Shown here: piece by piece, positions 8,370 through 17,548 of the stretch
How positions within the stretch are numbered: position 1 is the stretch's first letter
Layout of the letters: each line of letters opens with the position of its first letter
Source of the DNA: Arthrobacter sp. B1I2
GTDB lineage: Bacteria; Actinomycetota; Actinomycetes; Actinomycetales; Micrococcaceae
Direction of reading: 5' to 3'
DNA: 64,000 nt
Assembly: GCF_030816485.1 (NCBI RefSeq)
Contig: NZ_JAUSYC010000001.1
Coordinates: forward strand, 124,001-188,000
Position numbers and translations under genes: made by a program
Notes under the pieces: generated by a model
The model's input: the letters and a program-made list of their open reading frames with translations, nothing else
Databases searched by the model: none
Told to the model about the DNA's origin: nothing

Positions 8370-8409
8370 TTTGTCCTGACATACTAACAATCCCTCTCTA
8401 GCAAAACAA
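8370..8409 (-). promoter_or_regulatory. Tautomerase promoter overlapped by the iol-type operator
   Basis: -35 TTGTTT (8409-8404), 17-nt spacer, -10 TAGTAT (8386-8381). The operator-like sequence at 8370-8390 covers the -10, which fits a repressor. It matches the site at 7882-7902 at 19 of 21 positions (core CTGACATACT flanked by TTGT and ACAA). Confidence 0.6.
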
Positions 8410-8421
8410 GGCCAGTAGGTC

Positions 8422-8483
8422 TTGAAACCGCCTCACGGGAGGGCTACGGTTAAACAACCAAGAGGTTGATAAACCAGAAGGTT
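8422..8483 (+). promoter_or_regulatory. Promoter and twin operators of the ArsR gene
   Basis: -35 TTGAAA (8422-8427), 17-nt spacer, -10 TACGGT (8445-8450). Directly downstream are two palindromes 17 bp apart: CAACCaagaGGTTG (8455-8468) and AACCagaaGGTT (8472-8483). Their position over the start of transcription fits autorepression by the ArsR protein encoded next. Confidence 0.65.
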
Positions 8484-8501
8484 GATTAGAAATGGGCGAC
8501 G

Positions 8502-8861
8502 ATGAATCCTGAAAGCGCGGCCTTGGACTCCGCCTTCATGGCGCTGGCCGATCCCGTGCGGAGGAGCATCATCGCCCGGCTCAGCCGGGGCCCGGCAACA
8601 GTAAACGAATTGGCAGAACCGTTCGAGATCTCCAAGCAGGCGGTCTCGAAACATATCCAGGTGCTCGAGCAGGCGGAGCTGGTGACGCGAAGCAGGGATG
8701 CGCAGCGCAGGCCCGTGCACCTGAACCCGGCGCGGCTTGAGGCGCTGACCGCCTGGATCGACCGGTACCGGTTGGTCCGGGAAGGGCAGTTCCGCAGCCT
8801 CGACGTCGTTCTTAGATCAAACGCTGCGGGCAGCGGCGATCAATCCTCCAAGGAGTCATGA
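8502..8861 (+). CDS. ArsR-family winged-helix transcriptional regulator
   Basis: A 119-aa protein with the ArsR fold: FMALADPVRRSIIARL (helices 1-2), NELAEPFEISKQAVSKHIQVL as the recognition helix-turn-helix, and a wing LVTRSRDAQRRPVHL. It has no cysteine metal site, so it is not a metal sensor. It belongs to the class usually co-encoded with an AHSA1/SRPBCC protein, as here, where the next gene overlaps by ATGA. Two palindromes in front of the gene are likely its own operators. The inducer is unknown. Confidence 0.87.
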   Translation: MNPESAALDSAFMALADPVRRSIIARLSRGPATVNELAEPFEISKQAVSKHIQVLEQAELVTRSRDAQRRPVHLNPARLEALTAWIDRYRLVREGQFRSLDVVLRSNAAGSGDQSSKES

Positions 8862-9300
8862 TGAGCAATTCACTGAAACTCAGCGTTCCTGAGGGCGTCC
8901 CCTTCATCGATTACGAGCGTGAGTTCGATTTCCCGGTCGCGGATGTATTCCGCGCCCACAAAGAGCCGGACCTGCTTGTCCAGTGGCTCGGCCCGCGGGG
9001 CATGAAGATGGAGATCGACCACTACGATTTCCGCACGGGCGGCAGCTACAGCTACCTGCACACGGGGCCGGACGGCGTGGCCTACGAGTTCAAGGGCATC
9101 TTCCATACGGTCCGGGACAACGAATTCGCCATCCAGACCTTCGAGTTCGGCGGGTACCCGGACGTGGTCAGCCTGGACTTCATGACGTTCGAGGACCTGG
9201 GCAATGGCAGGACCCGGCTGCGGGGCCACTCCGTCTACCCCAGCCAGGAGGCGCGCGACGGCATGGCCCAGTCCGGAATGGAGGGCGGTGTGTCCGAAGG

Positions 9301-10119
<819 letters not shown>

Positions 10120-10161
10120 GGGTTTCCTTCTGATCGTGCGCTGGCCTTGATCGTGTAGTGC

Positions 10162-11508
10162 TCAGTCGAGCAGGTCGTCGGCCTTGTTCTTGAACCGCTT
10201 GGTGGCGTACATCATCGCTGCCGCGAGGAACGGCAGGACACCCAGGGCGTAGACGCCCATGGAGCCGGTTGGGGACTGCGTTGCCTCGTTGACGGCGGTC
10301 CGCAGGATGGGTGCAACAAAGCCGCCCAGGTTGCCCAGCGAGTTGATCAGACCGATGCCGGCCGCGGCGGCAGAGCCGGCCAAAAACGCGGTGGGATAGG
10401 ACCAGACCACAGGACCCACGGCCAGGAAGCTGCAGACCGCCAGGGTTATGAAGATCATGCCCAGGACCGGCTGGTGGTTGGTCCCTGCCCAGGCGGAGCC
10501 GAAGATGCACAAGCCGGTGGAGATGAACAGGATGGTGCCGAACTTCCGCCGCTTGGCCACGGTGTCTGCAGCCTTGCCGATGAAGTAGCAGGAGAAGATG
10601 CCGAAGAACCACGGCACGGCGATCAGCAGGCCAACGGCGAGTCCCACCTTTTGCCCGGTCAGCGAGGACACCTGCTGCGGCAGGAAGAACGTCACACCGT
10701 AGACGGCGATCTGCAGGCAGAAGTAGATGACGGTGAAGTACCAGACGCGGCCGTTGCGCATGGCGGCGAGGATGCCGCGGGGGCCGGTCTCATCCTTGAT
10801 GTTGTCCTCCAGCGCCATGACTTCCTTCAGCGCGTACTTTTCCTCCTTGTTAAGGAACTTGGCTTTCTCCGGGCCATTGATCAGGAAGAAGAACGCAGCG
10901 ATGCCCGCCAGGACGGCCAGAAGGCCTTCGACGAAAAACATGACCTGCCAGCCGCGCAGGCCCGGCACCTGGTCGCCGATGTTGATCAGCCAGCCGGAGA
11001 GCGGGTTGCCGATCATCTGGGAGAACGGCTGGGCCAGGTAGAAGATGGCGAACATCTGGACGCGCACCTTGTTCGGGAACCATTCGGCGAGGTACATGAT
11101 CACGCCGGGGAAAAGGCCTGCCTCGGTCACGCCGAGGAGGAAACGCAGGATGACGAAGGAGGTCTCACCCTGTACGAAGGCGAAGCAGGCTGAGACGATG
11201 CCCCAGGTGATGGCGATGCGTGCCAGCCAGATCTTGGCGCCGACCTTCTTGAGCAGCAGGTTGCTGGGAATCTCGAAGATCGCGTAGCCAATGAAGAAGA
11301 TGCCTGCGCCCAGGGCGAAGGCCGCGGCGGACACCCCCTTGTCCGCGCCCAGGGCCGCCTCGGCAAAGCCGACGTTGGTGCGGTCCAGGAACGACACGAT
11401 GTACAGGATGACCAGCATCGGCATGAGCCGGCGGGCGGCCTTGGAAATAGCGGACTTCAGGACCGGGCGGGCCAGAAGTTCCTTGGATGTTGCGGTGGTT
11501 TCGGACAC
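10162..11508 (-). CDS. MFS transporter, ACS (anion:cation symporter) family
   Basis: A 448-aa polytopic inner-membrane transporter with about 12 membrane segments. The N-terminal signature VSFLDRTNVGFAEAALG and GYAIFEIPSNLLLKKVGAKIW are typical of ACS-family members that import organic acids or sugar acids by proton symport. It is paralogous to the MFS protein at 18.3-19.7 kb. The GTG start has a GGAG sequence upstream. It lies in the tetrulose locus, between SDR 1 and the TPI paralogue. The substrate may be a C4 sugar acid or polyol, but the sequence does not settle this. Confidence 0.87.
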   Translation of the reverse strand: MSETTATSKELLARPVLKSAISKAARRLMPMLVILYIVSFLDRTNVGFAEAALGADKGVSAAAFALGAGIFFIGYAIFEIPSNLLLKKVGAKIWLARIAITWGIVSACFAFVQGETSFVILRFLLGVTEAGLFPGVIMYLAEWFPNKVRVQMFAIFYLAQPFSQMIGNPLSGWLINIGDQVPGLRGWQVMFFVEGLLAVLAGIAAFFFLINGPEKAKFLNKEEKYALKEVMALEDNIKDETGPRGILAAMRNGRVWYFTVIYFCLQIAVYGVTFFLPQQVSSLTGQKVGLAVGLLIAVPWFFGIFSCYFIGKAADTVAKRRKFGTILFISTGLCIFGSAWAGTNHQPVLGMIFITLAVCSFLAVGPVVWSYPTAFLAGSAAAAGIGLINSLGNLGGFVAPILRTAVNEATQSPTGSMGVYALGVLPFLAAAMMYATKRFKNKADDLLD

Positions 11509-11541
11509 AACACTCTCCTTCGAGTGTGACGTTGGTGATTA

Positions 11542-11603
11542 CCCGCGGGCCAGCGGCCCGCGGGGTTTTGTGGCGGCACCGGTCTTCGTGTGGAACCGGT
11601 GCC
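11542..11603 (-). terminator. Two intercistronic hairpins downstream of SDR 1
   Basis: Perfect 10-bp stem CCCGCGGGCC/GGCCCGCGGG with a 3-nt loop (11542-11564), and 9-bp stem GGCACCGGT/ACCGGTGCC (11575-11603). They fill the gap between the SDR stop and the MFS start on the minus strand. There is no U-tract in that direction, so they may lower, rather than end, transcription into the last two genes. Confidence 0.5.
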
Positions 11604-11604
11604 G

Positions 11605-12372
11605 TCAGTGCATGTAGAGGCCGCCGTCGACGTTCAGCGTCTGGCCGGAGATATAGCCTGCGTCCTCGCCGATCAGGAAGTGGATGGCGGCGGCGATGTC
11701 CCGCGTGCTGCCCACCCGGTTCACGACGAGGTCCTTGACGAGTTCGTCCTTGCGTTCCTCGCTGAGGGTGCCGCCCATGATGTCGGTGTCGATGGGGCCC
11801 GGTGAGATGGCGTTGACGGTGATGTCGTACTCCCCCAGCTCGCGGGCGGTGGCACGGGTCAGGCCGATGACGCCGGCCTTCGCCACGGAGTACGGGGTCT
11901 TGCTGAAGGTGCCGCCGCCGCGCTGGGCGGAGACAGAGGAGATGTTCACGATGCGGCCCAGCCGGTTCCTGACCATCGATTCCGCTGCCCGCCGGGTGGC
12001 GTAGTGGACACCGTTCATGTTGATGCCGAGCACGCGGTCCCATTCGGCAGCATCAAGCTCAAGGTAGGGCACGGGAGAGCTGACCCCGGCAACGTTGGCA
12101 AGGGCCACGAGCTGCGGCAGCTCGGCCTCGATTTCGTCAATGGCGGCGCGGACCGAAGCCTCGTCGCTGACGTTCGCACCGGCCCCGTGGGCCTTGACGC
12201 CATGTTTTTCCGCCAGTTCTTTGGCCACGGCCTTGCTGGCAGCGTCATCCAGGTCGATGACGCCGATGTTCCAGCCCCGCTCCGCGAGATAGTCCGCAGT
12301 GGCACGGCCGATGCCGCGTTCGGAGACGGCGCCGGTGACGATCACCGTGCGGTCTGTGGGGAATGCTGTCAT
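11605..12372 (-). CDS. SDR family oxidoreductase 1 (probable polyol dehydrogenase)
   Basis: A 255-aa classical short-chain dehydrogenase. The TGxxxxxGIG cofactor motif (TGAVSERGIG) starts near residue 13. An acidic residue after the second strand (VIDLDD) points to NAD. The catalytic Ser and YSVAK motif lie in SSVSAQRGGG...PYSVAK, and the C-terminus ends SGQTLNVDGGLYMH. It closely resembles the SDR at 17.5-18.3 kb, so the locus carries two paralogous dehydrogenases, possibly for different stereoisomers of a C4 polyol. SD GAAGGA supports the ATG. Confidence 0.86.
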   Translation of the reverse strand: MTAFPTDRTVIVTGAVSERGIGRATADYLAERGWNIGVIDLDDAASKAVAKELAEKHGVKAHGAGANVSDEASVRAAIDEIEAELPQLVALANVAGVSSPVPYLELDAAEWDRVLGINMNGVHYATRRAAESMVRNRLGRIVNISSVSAQRGGGTFSKTPYSVAKAGVIGLTRATARELGEYDITVNAISPGPIDTDIMGGTLSEERKDELVKDLVVNRVGSTRDIAAAIHFLIGEDAGYISGQTLNVDGGLYMH

Positions 12373-12401
12373 GGAAGTGTTCCTTCGGTGAATCGGGTGA
12401 A

Positions 12402-13355
12402 CTAGGACAGCGGGGCAGGGCCCAGCTCTTCGATGAGCTTTTGCATGGCGACGTATGCCTTGTTCCGGTACGCCACCAGCTCGGCCGTCCGCTCGGCGGG
12501 GACGTCAAGGAAACCGGAGCCGGTCTTGGTGCCGAGCTGGCCGGCGTCGACCTTTTCCTGCAAAATGCGCGGGGTGGCGAAGCGCTCCGGGAAGCCGGTC
12601 TGCAGGGATTTGTAGCAGAAGGCGTAGACGTCCAGGCCGGCCATGTCCGCGATGGCGAACGGTCCGAAGAACGGAAGCCGGAAGCCGAAGGTGGTGCGGA
12701 CCATGGTGTCCACGTCCTCCGCGGTGGCGATGCCCTCCTCCACCACCTGTGCGGCCTCGTGGAAGAGCGCGTACTGCAGCCGGTTCAGGACGAAGCCGGT
12801 GACATCTTTGACGGTGGCGGTTTCCTTGCCTGTCTCCCCCACGATGGTGCGGGCGGCCTGGACGGTGGCGTCCGAGGTTCCCGCGTGCGGGATGACTTCA
12901 ACACCCGGGATGAACGGTGCCGGATTGGAGAAGTGGACGCCCAGGAAGCGCTCCGGATTTTCCACCACTTCGGCCAGTTTGGCGATGGAAATGGTGGAGG
13001 TGTTGGAGCCGATGATGGCGTCGGGGCGGGCGGCTGCGCTGATTCGGCCCAGGGTGGCGTGCTTGATCTCCAGGACCTCAGGGACCGCCTCCTCGATGTA
13101 CTCGGCATCCGCCACGGCTTCTTCAATGTCCTTGGCCGGCCAGAGGTTTTCCTTGAGCAGGTCGGTGGCGTTGGCAGGGAACAGGCCGGCCGCCACGAAC
13201 TCGTCGGATTCCTTCAGCAGCCGCTCGTAGTTGCTTTGGGCGATTTCGGCGGAGACGTCGGCGAGTGCGACGCGGGCCCCGGCTAGTGCCAGGACCTGGG
13301 CGATCCCGCCGCCCATGTAGCCTGATCCGACGACAGCGATGTTGCGAGTGGTCAT
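12402..13355 (-). CDS. 3-Hydroxyacyl-CoA dehydrogenase family protein
   Basis: A 317-aa NAD-dependent enzyme with an N-terminal Rossmann domain ([13 protein letters not shown], residues 9-21), the [10 protein letters not shown] active-site strand with the family His, and a C-terminal helical dimerisation domain starting at [12 protein letters not shown]. Besides true acyl-CoA dehydrogenases, this family includes L-gulonate 3-dehydrogenase and related sugar-acid enzymes. The setting in a sugar locus, with a 4-nt ATGA overlap to the RpiB reading frame, argues for a hydroxy-acid or sugar-acid substrate. Confidence 0.8.
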   Translation of the reverse strand: MTTRNIAVVGSGYMGGGIAQVLALAGARVALADVSAEIAQSNYERLLKESDEFVAAGLFPANATDLLKENLWPAKDIEEAVADAEYIEEAVPEVLEIKHATLGRISAAARPDAIIGSNTSTISIAKLAEVVENPERFLGVHFSNPAPFIPGVEVIPHAGTSDATVQAARTIVGETGKETATVKDVTGFVLNRLQYALFHEAAQVVEEGIATAEDVDTMVRTTFGFRLPFFGPFAIADMAGLDVYAFCYKSLQTGFPERFATPRILQEKVDAGQLGTKTGSGFLDVPAERTAELVAYRNKAYVAMQKLIEELGPAPLS

Positions 13356-13847
13356 TTGTCCTCAAGTCCTTCCGACGCGTCCTCGTAGGAGGAGATGGCG
13401 TCTACTTTGGCCGCGGATGCGGAATTTTCATCGAAGCGGTGGTCCAGCCACTCGCTCACGAGTTTCTTGGCCAGTTCCAGGCCGATAACGCGCTGGCCCC
13501 AAGGTCAGCACCTGGGCGTTGTTGGACAGCACGGAGCGTTCCACCGAGTAGCTGTCGTGGGCGGTGACAGCCCGGATGCCCGGTACCTTGTTGGCCGAAA
13601 TAGCCACGCCGAGGCCGGTTCCGCAAATGAGCAGGGCACGGTCCGCTTCCCCGGACGCCACTTTGCGGGCAGCCGCGACGGCCAGGTGCGGGTAGGCGGT
13701 GGTGTCGTCGGCGCCGACTCCTACGTCCTCCACCGAGGCAACGCGGGGGTCCGCCTCCAGCAGTTCGCGCAGGGCGTTCTTGTATTCGACACCGGCTTCG
13801 TCATTGCCGACGACGATGCGCCAGCCTGGCTGGGTGTTCTCGGTCAT
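13352..13847 (-). pseudogene. RpiB/LacAB-type sugar-phosphate isomerase (D-erythrulose-4-phosphate isomerase candidate), frameshifted
   Basis: Residues 1-115 are a normal Rpi[57 protein letters not shown]. Then a G-run of four (CCCC at 13497-13500 on the plus strand) shifts the frame and the protein ends early at 13428. Dropping one G restores [17 protein letters not shown], the normal RpiB C-terminus, which ends at a TGA overlapping the next gene's ATG as ATGA. So the intact gene would span 13352-13847 and encode about 164 aa. The frameshift may be a real mutation or a sequencing error. EryI-type RpiB enzymes convert D-erythrulose 4-phosphate to D-erythrose 4-phosphate. Confidence 0.85.
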
Positions 13848-13857
13848 GTGGTTCTCC

Positions 13858-15579
13858 TTAGTGGCTTTCGATGGTGGCTGCGTAGTCCGCCACCCTGCGG
13901 GCGATGAGGCCGAACGACACTGCGCCGGGATCCGGGTGCCCCAGGCTCTTTTCGGCCAAGGGCCGGGCGCGGCCCTTCTTGGGGCTCAGTGCGGCCGTGG
14001 CGTCGGCGGCCTGTGCTGCGGCCTCCGCAGCTGCAGCAAGGCTGCTGGCCAGGCTGCCGCCGTCGTCAAGTGCTTTGCTGAAGGTGTCAGCGAACGGAAG
14101 GAGCGCGTCCACCATGGTCTTGTCTCCCGCCTCGGCCTTGCCCAGGGTGATGATGGCGTCGCGGAGGGCGTTGACCGCCGCCGCTGCGTCGGCCGCGGAA
14201 TAGGCGTCCTTGCTGCCGAGGGTCCTGCCGACGGCGGTGACGGCCGCGCCCCAAAGAGCGCCGGAGGTACCGCCGGCGCGCTCGGCCCACTGCTCCCCTG
14301 CAGCCGTGAGGACTTCCTCCAGGCCGGCACCTTCGGCGTGGGACTTTTCAGCGGCGGCAACGGCAGCGTCCACACCGCGCCGCATGCCGATGCCGTGGTC
14401 GCCGTCCCCGGCGATGGCGTCCAGCTTCCCCAGTGCCTCCTCATGTTCGACGACGACGGCGCGCGCCACCTTCAGCGCGTCCACGGCCGTGGCAGCCAGG
14501 GCAGTGGAGGCGGGGGTGGCGGCCAGCGCCGGCGTCGTTTCCGCCTCGGCGAGGGACGTGATGGATCGCGCACGGCGCGGGGCGAGGTTGCCTTTGCGGA
14601 AGGCGGGGGTGTCAGCGGGCGCCGCCCAGAACTTTTCAAGTTCCGCGTCCAGCCAGAACAGGGTCAGGGACAGTCCGGACATGTCCAGGCTGGTAACCAG
14701 TTCACCGCACTCCGGCTCGACGATTTCCAGGCCGGCAGCGGTCAGCAGCGCCTCGACCTTGCCGAACAGCAGGAAGAGTTCATCGTACTTAACCGTTCCC
14801 AGGCCATTGAGGATGGGCACCACCCTGCGGCCCGCGGTTTCCGGTTTGTCCTTCAGCAGCCCGTCCACCAGCAGCTGTGCCAGTTCGCTGGCGCTGGGCA
14901 GGGGCTGCTCGGAGATACCGGGTTCGCCGTGGATGCCCAGTCCCACTGACATCATGCCTTCCGGCACGGTAAACAGGGGTTCCGCTGCGCCGGGGAGGGT
15001 GCAGCCGGCGAAGGCGACGCCGAGCGAGCGGGTGTGGTGGTTGGCCTTGATGGCAAGGCGCTCCACCTCGTCCAGGTCCAGCCCGGCCTCTGCTGCTGCC
15101 CCGGCCACTTTGAAGACCGTGAGGTCTCCGGCGATGCCGCGGCGCTTGCCGATCTCGTCGAGGGGCGCGCTGGCGATGTCGTCCGTGACCAGCACGGTCC
15201 GGGTTTCGATGCCTTCCGCGTTCAGCTTTTCCTGTGCCTGGCCGAAGTGGAGGACGTCGCCGGCGTAGTTGCCGTAGCTGAGGAGGACGCCGCCGCCGGT
15301 CTGGGCCGCCTTGGCCACCCGGTAAACCTGTCCGGCGGAGGGGGAAGCGAACATGTTGCCGCACGCGCTGCCGGCGGCCAGTCCGGCCCCTACCAGGCCG
15401 GCAAAGGCGGGGTAATGGCCGGAACCGCCGCCGATGACCACTGCCACTTGGCCCTGTGGTGTTTCGGTGGAACGGACAACGCCGCCGTCAACCCGCGCCA
15501 CGTACTGGCGGTTGGCCGCGACGAAGCCGTCAAGGGCGTCGTCCGCGAACTGCGCTGGATCGTCAAATATTTTTGTCAT
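13858..15579 (-). CDS. Dihydroxyacetone kinase family protein (DhaK-DhaL fusion), probable tetrulose kinase
   Basis: A 573-aa ATP-dependent kinase with an N-terminal DhaK domain ([16 protein letters not shown]; covalent substrate His in GLGIHGEPG) joined by an Ala/Thr-rich linker near residues 340-365 to a DhaL domain (Mg-binding [23 protein letters not shown]). Fused DhaKL kinases in mycobacterial tetritol loci phosphorylate D- or L-erythrulose. The neighbouring RpiB, TPI paralogue and TIM-barrel isomerase make a tetrulose more likely than dihydroxyacetone as substrate. It lies 10 nt upstream of the RpiB gene. Confidence 0.85.
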   Translation of the reverse strand: MTKIFDDPAQFADDALDGFVAANRQYVARVDGGVVRSTETPQGQVAVVIGGGSGHYPAFAGLVGAGLAAGSACGNMFASPSAGQVYRVAKAAQTGGGVLLSYGNYAGDVLHFGQAQEKLNAEGIETRTVLVTDDIASAPLDEIGKRRGIAGDLTVFKVAGAAAEAGLDLDEVERLAIKANHHTRSLGVAFAGCTLPGAAEPLFTVPEGMMSVGLGIHGEPGISEQPLPSASELAQLLVDGLLKDKPETAGRRVVPILNGLGTVKYDELFLLFGKVEALLTAAGLEIVEPECGELVTSLDMSGLSLTLFWLDAELEKFWAAPADTPAFRKGNLAPRRARSITSLAEAETTPALAATPASTALAATAVDALKVARAVVVEHEEALGKLDAIAGDGDHGIGMRRGVDAAVAAAEKSHAEGAGLEEVLTAAGEQWAERAGGTSGALWGAAVTAVGRTLGSKDAYSAADAAAAVNALRDAIITLGKAEAGDKTMVDALLPFADTFSKALDDGGSLASSLAAAAEAAAQAADATAALSPKKGRARPLAEKSLGHPDPGAVSFGLIARRVADYAATIESH

Positions 15580-15620
15580 GATTCCTCATCGAACCGGTCG
15601 GGTGGTTGGCTGCCTGCCGG

Positions 15621-16619
15621 CTAGCGTGCAGGGACGGTTGCCGGGGCCTGCCGGCCCTGGGCCACCAGGCTGGTGCCCAGGGCGTAGCCTTCGCGCTTGG
15701 GCAGGACCTGCCGGCGCAGGTAGTCCTGGTTGGCGGCCGTGACGCTCAGGCCGTCGCCGCCGTAGTGCTCCGTGCAGATGATGCCCTGGAAGCCCACCGA
15801 GATGGCGAACTGGAAGGCCTCGCGGTAGCTGATGAGGCCGTATTCCATGGGGGCCGGCATGGCGACGTAGTGGTCCCGGGCCTGGTCCTCATCCCGGAAG
15901 TAGTTCTTGACGTGCCAGTAGTTGGAGTAGGGCAGCGTCTTGTGCACCAGTTCGCGCCAGTCCTCGATGGGGCGGTGCAGGCGGATCAGGTTGCCGAGGT
16001 CAGGGTTCAGCCCAACGTTGGGCAGATCGATGTCCTGGACCAGCTGTACGGACGAGTCCCCCGTGCCCAGGTAGGTGTCCTCGTACATCTCCAGCGAGAC
16101 CAGGAGTCCCAGCTCGGCGGCGTGCTTGCCCACTTCGCGGATGCGGGTGACGGCGTTGTTCCAGGTTTCCTTATCCCCTGCCGGGTCCTGGTGGCCTTCG
16201 ACGGTCCAGAACCACAGCTGTTTCTGCTGTTCAGGGGTGATGGCCTGGTGCAGGCCGATCGAGACAACCTCGCATCCCAGCTGGGCTGCAGCTTCCAGGG
16301 TGCGGTGCGTGTAGGCCAGGTTTTCCTCCCAGTTGCGTTCCTCGATCACGCTGCGGCGGATGGCTGAGATGGAGGGAAGGCCAAGGCCGGCGGCGGTGGC
16401 GGCGGCCTTCAATTCGTCCAGCCGGGCGCTGGAGAGATCGCCGGGGCGCACCCAGCTGTCGGTGAGGTCGGCATTGGTGAAGCCGGCGTCCGCCACTTCT
16501 TCGAAGACCTGCTGCCAGTCCCCGGCGGGGGCATCCTGGACGGCGGTGCCGTCCGGCTTGGTTCCCGGGAACTGCAGCAGGGCAGCGGCGATGGGCCAGT
16601 TTTCAGCGGTGTACGGCAT
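15621..16619 (-). CDS. TIM-barrel sugar phosphate isomerase/epimerase (EryC-like candidate)
   Basis: A 332-aa xylose-isomerase-like TIM-barrel protein (MPYTAENWPIAAALLQFPG...; metal-ligand region VGLNPDLGNLIRL; HVKNYFRDE). It is the first gene of the isomerase-kinase operon. The frame is open up to 16682, but that part contains two palindromes and the promoter, and the ATG at 16619 follows GGAG, so the shorter form is chosen. By analogy with erythritol catabolism it could racemise or epimerise a tetrulose phosphate; the family is broad and this is inferred from neighbours. Confidence 0.75.
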   Translation of the reverse strand: MPYTAENWPIAAALLQFPGTKPDGTAVQDAPAGDWQQVFEEVADAGFTNADLTDSWVRPGDLSSARLDELKAAATAAGLGLPSISAIRRSVIEERNWEENLAYTHRTLEAAAQLGCEVVSIGLHQAITPEQQKQLWFWTVEGHQDPAGDKETWNNAVTRIREVGKHAAELGLLVSLEMYEDTYLGTGDSSVQLVQDIDLPNVGLNPDLGNLIRLHRPIEDWRELVHKTLPYSNYWHVKNYFRDEDQARDHYVAMPAPMEYGLISYREAFQFAISVGFQGIICTEHYGGDGLSVTAANQDYLRRQVLPKREGYALGTSLVAQGRQAPATVPAR

Positions 16620-16630
16620 TGTCACTCCAG

Positions 16631-16682
16631 ATTCTAGAATCGCATTTCCTATAGGATCTACGCTTTGGCTTGGTCCTGTCAA
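16631..16682 (-). promoter_or_regulatory. Promoter with two palindromic operators before the isomerase-kinase operon
   Basis: A -35 TTGACA is at 16682-16677. Downstream are the perfect palindromes TCCTATAGGA (16647-16656) and ATTCTAGAAT (16631-16640), with centres 16 bp apart. Part of the first (ATCCTATAG) recurs at 17448-17456 before the neighbouring GntR gene, which suggests that this regulator acts on both. Confidence 0.6.
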
Positions 16683-16750
16683 GGGCCTTTTTGTTCCTCC
16701 GTTACGGAGGCTGATGAAGAGGCGGGCCCTTTTCGGCCTGCGTGTGACTG

Positions 16751-17440
16751 CTAGCTGCGGATTTCGCTGTCGTGCTGCGAGCGCTGCTTGACACCGTCAA
16801 TGTGGTCGATCATTTTTTGCCGGGCCAGCTCGGCGTTGCCGGCTTCGAAGGCCTTGAGGATCTCGGTGTGCTCTGCGATGGCATAATCGGCGTCGGTCAC
16901 GCCCAGGCCGCCGAAGAAGCGGAAGCGCTGCACTTGGCCGCCCAACGCGTTGTAGGCGGACAGCAGGAATTGATTGTCCGCCGACTCGGCGATGAGTCGG
17001 TGGAAACGTTCATCGGCTTCCCAGTAGGCGCGGAACTCCGCGAAGGACGGACCGCGCGGCGCTGCCTTCAGGTCCTCGATCGCCTGCTCCAGTTGCGCGG
17101 TCAGTTGCGGGTCCACATGCTTGCAGGCCATAAAGGCGTTGGCCGGTTCGATCACCAGGCGGGCGTCCATCAGGTCTGCCAGCTCTTCCGGAGAGAACAG
17201 CGGGGCCACACGGTAACCGCGCAGGGCCATCCTCCGGACCATTCCCGTGGCCTCGAGCCGGGCAAGGGCCTCGCGCACGGGCGTCGGGGAAACATCCAGC
17301 TCCCGGGCCATCCCGTCAATACTGACGGGAGTGCCAGCCTCCAGCCGCCCATCCATCAATGCAACCAAGAGCGCTTCGTAGACATGGTCGGCGAGGACCT
17401 GCCTGTTGACGCCGCCGGAGGCCTGGTTCTTGGTTGCCAT
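16751..17440 (-). CDS. GntR-family regulator, FCD subfamily (2)
   Basis: A 229-aa repressor-type protein. The N-terminal winged helix-turn-helix is at about 15-75 (VYEALLVALMDGRLEAG, ELDVSPTPVREALARLEATG) and the C-terminal all-helical FCD ligand domain at about 90-215 (EADERFHRLIAESADNQFLL, AIAEHTEILKAFEAGN). It is encoded directly upstream of, and in line with, the isomerase-kinase operon, with 131 nt between them that hold palindromes. The likely ligand is a pathway sugar or phosphate. The -10 to SD region of this gene contains ATCCTATAG, hinting at autoregulation. Confidence 0.87.
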   Translation of the reverse strand: MATKNQASGGVNRQVLADHVYEALLVALMDGRLEAGTPVSIDGMARELDVSPTPVREALARLEATGMVRRMALRGYRVAPLFSPEELADLMDARLVIEPANAFMACKHVDPQLTAQLEQAIEDLKAAPRGPSFAEFRAYWEADERFHRLIAESADNQFLLSAYNALGGQVQRFRFFGGLGVTDADYAIAEHTEILKAFEAGNAELARQKMIDHIDGVKQRSQHDSEIRS

Positions 17441-17447
17441 GTAGAAA

Positions 17448-17456
17448 TCCTATAGC
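17448..17456 (-). promoter_or_regulatory. Half-operator ATCCTATAG at the GntR-2 start
   Basis: Shares the CTATAGGAT core (minus strand) with the palindrome at 16647-16656 and overlaps the GGA that would serve as ribosome binding site for the GntR gene at 17440. Candidate autoregulatory site. Confidence 0.4.
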
Positions 17457-17503
17457 CGGAAAACGCGCGGAAGCGCGAGCGTGAAGGGCGCAGCGAGGTC
17501 CCG

Positions 17504-17533
17504 GTGCCGTGCGGCCGGTGGGCCGCACGGCAC
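17504..17533 (-). terminator. Hairpin terminator candidate after SDR 2
   Basis: Perfect 13-bp stem GTGCCGTGCGGCC/GGCCGCACGGCAC with a 4-nt loop, 15 nt behind the SDR 2 stop. It separates the MFS-SDR transcript from the GntR gene. No clear U-tract follows. Confidence 0.55.
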
Positions 17534-17548
17534 AGCGGGAAGCGGTGG

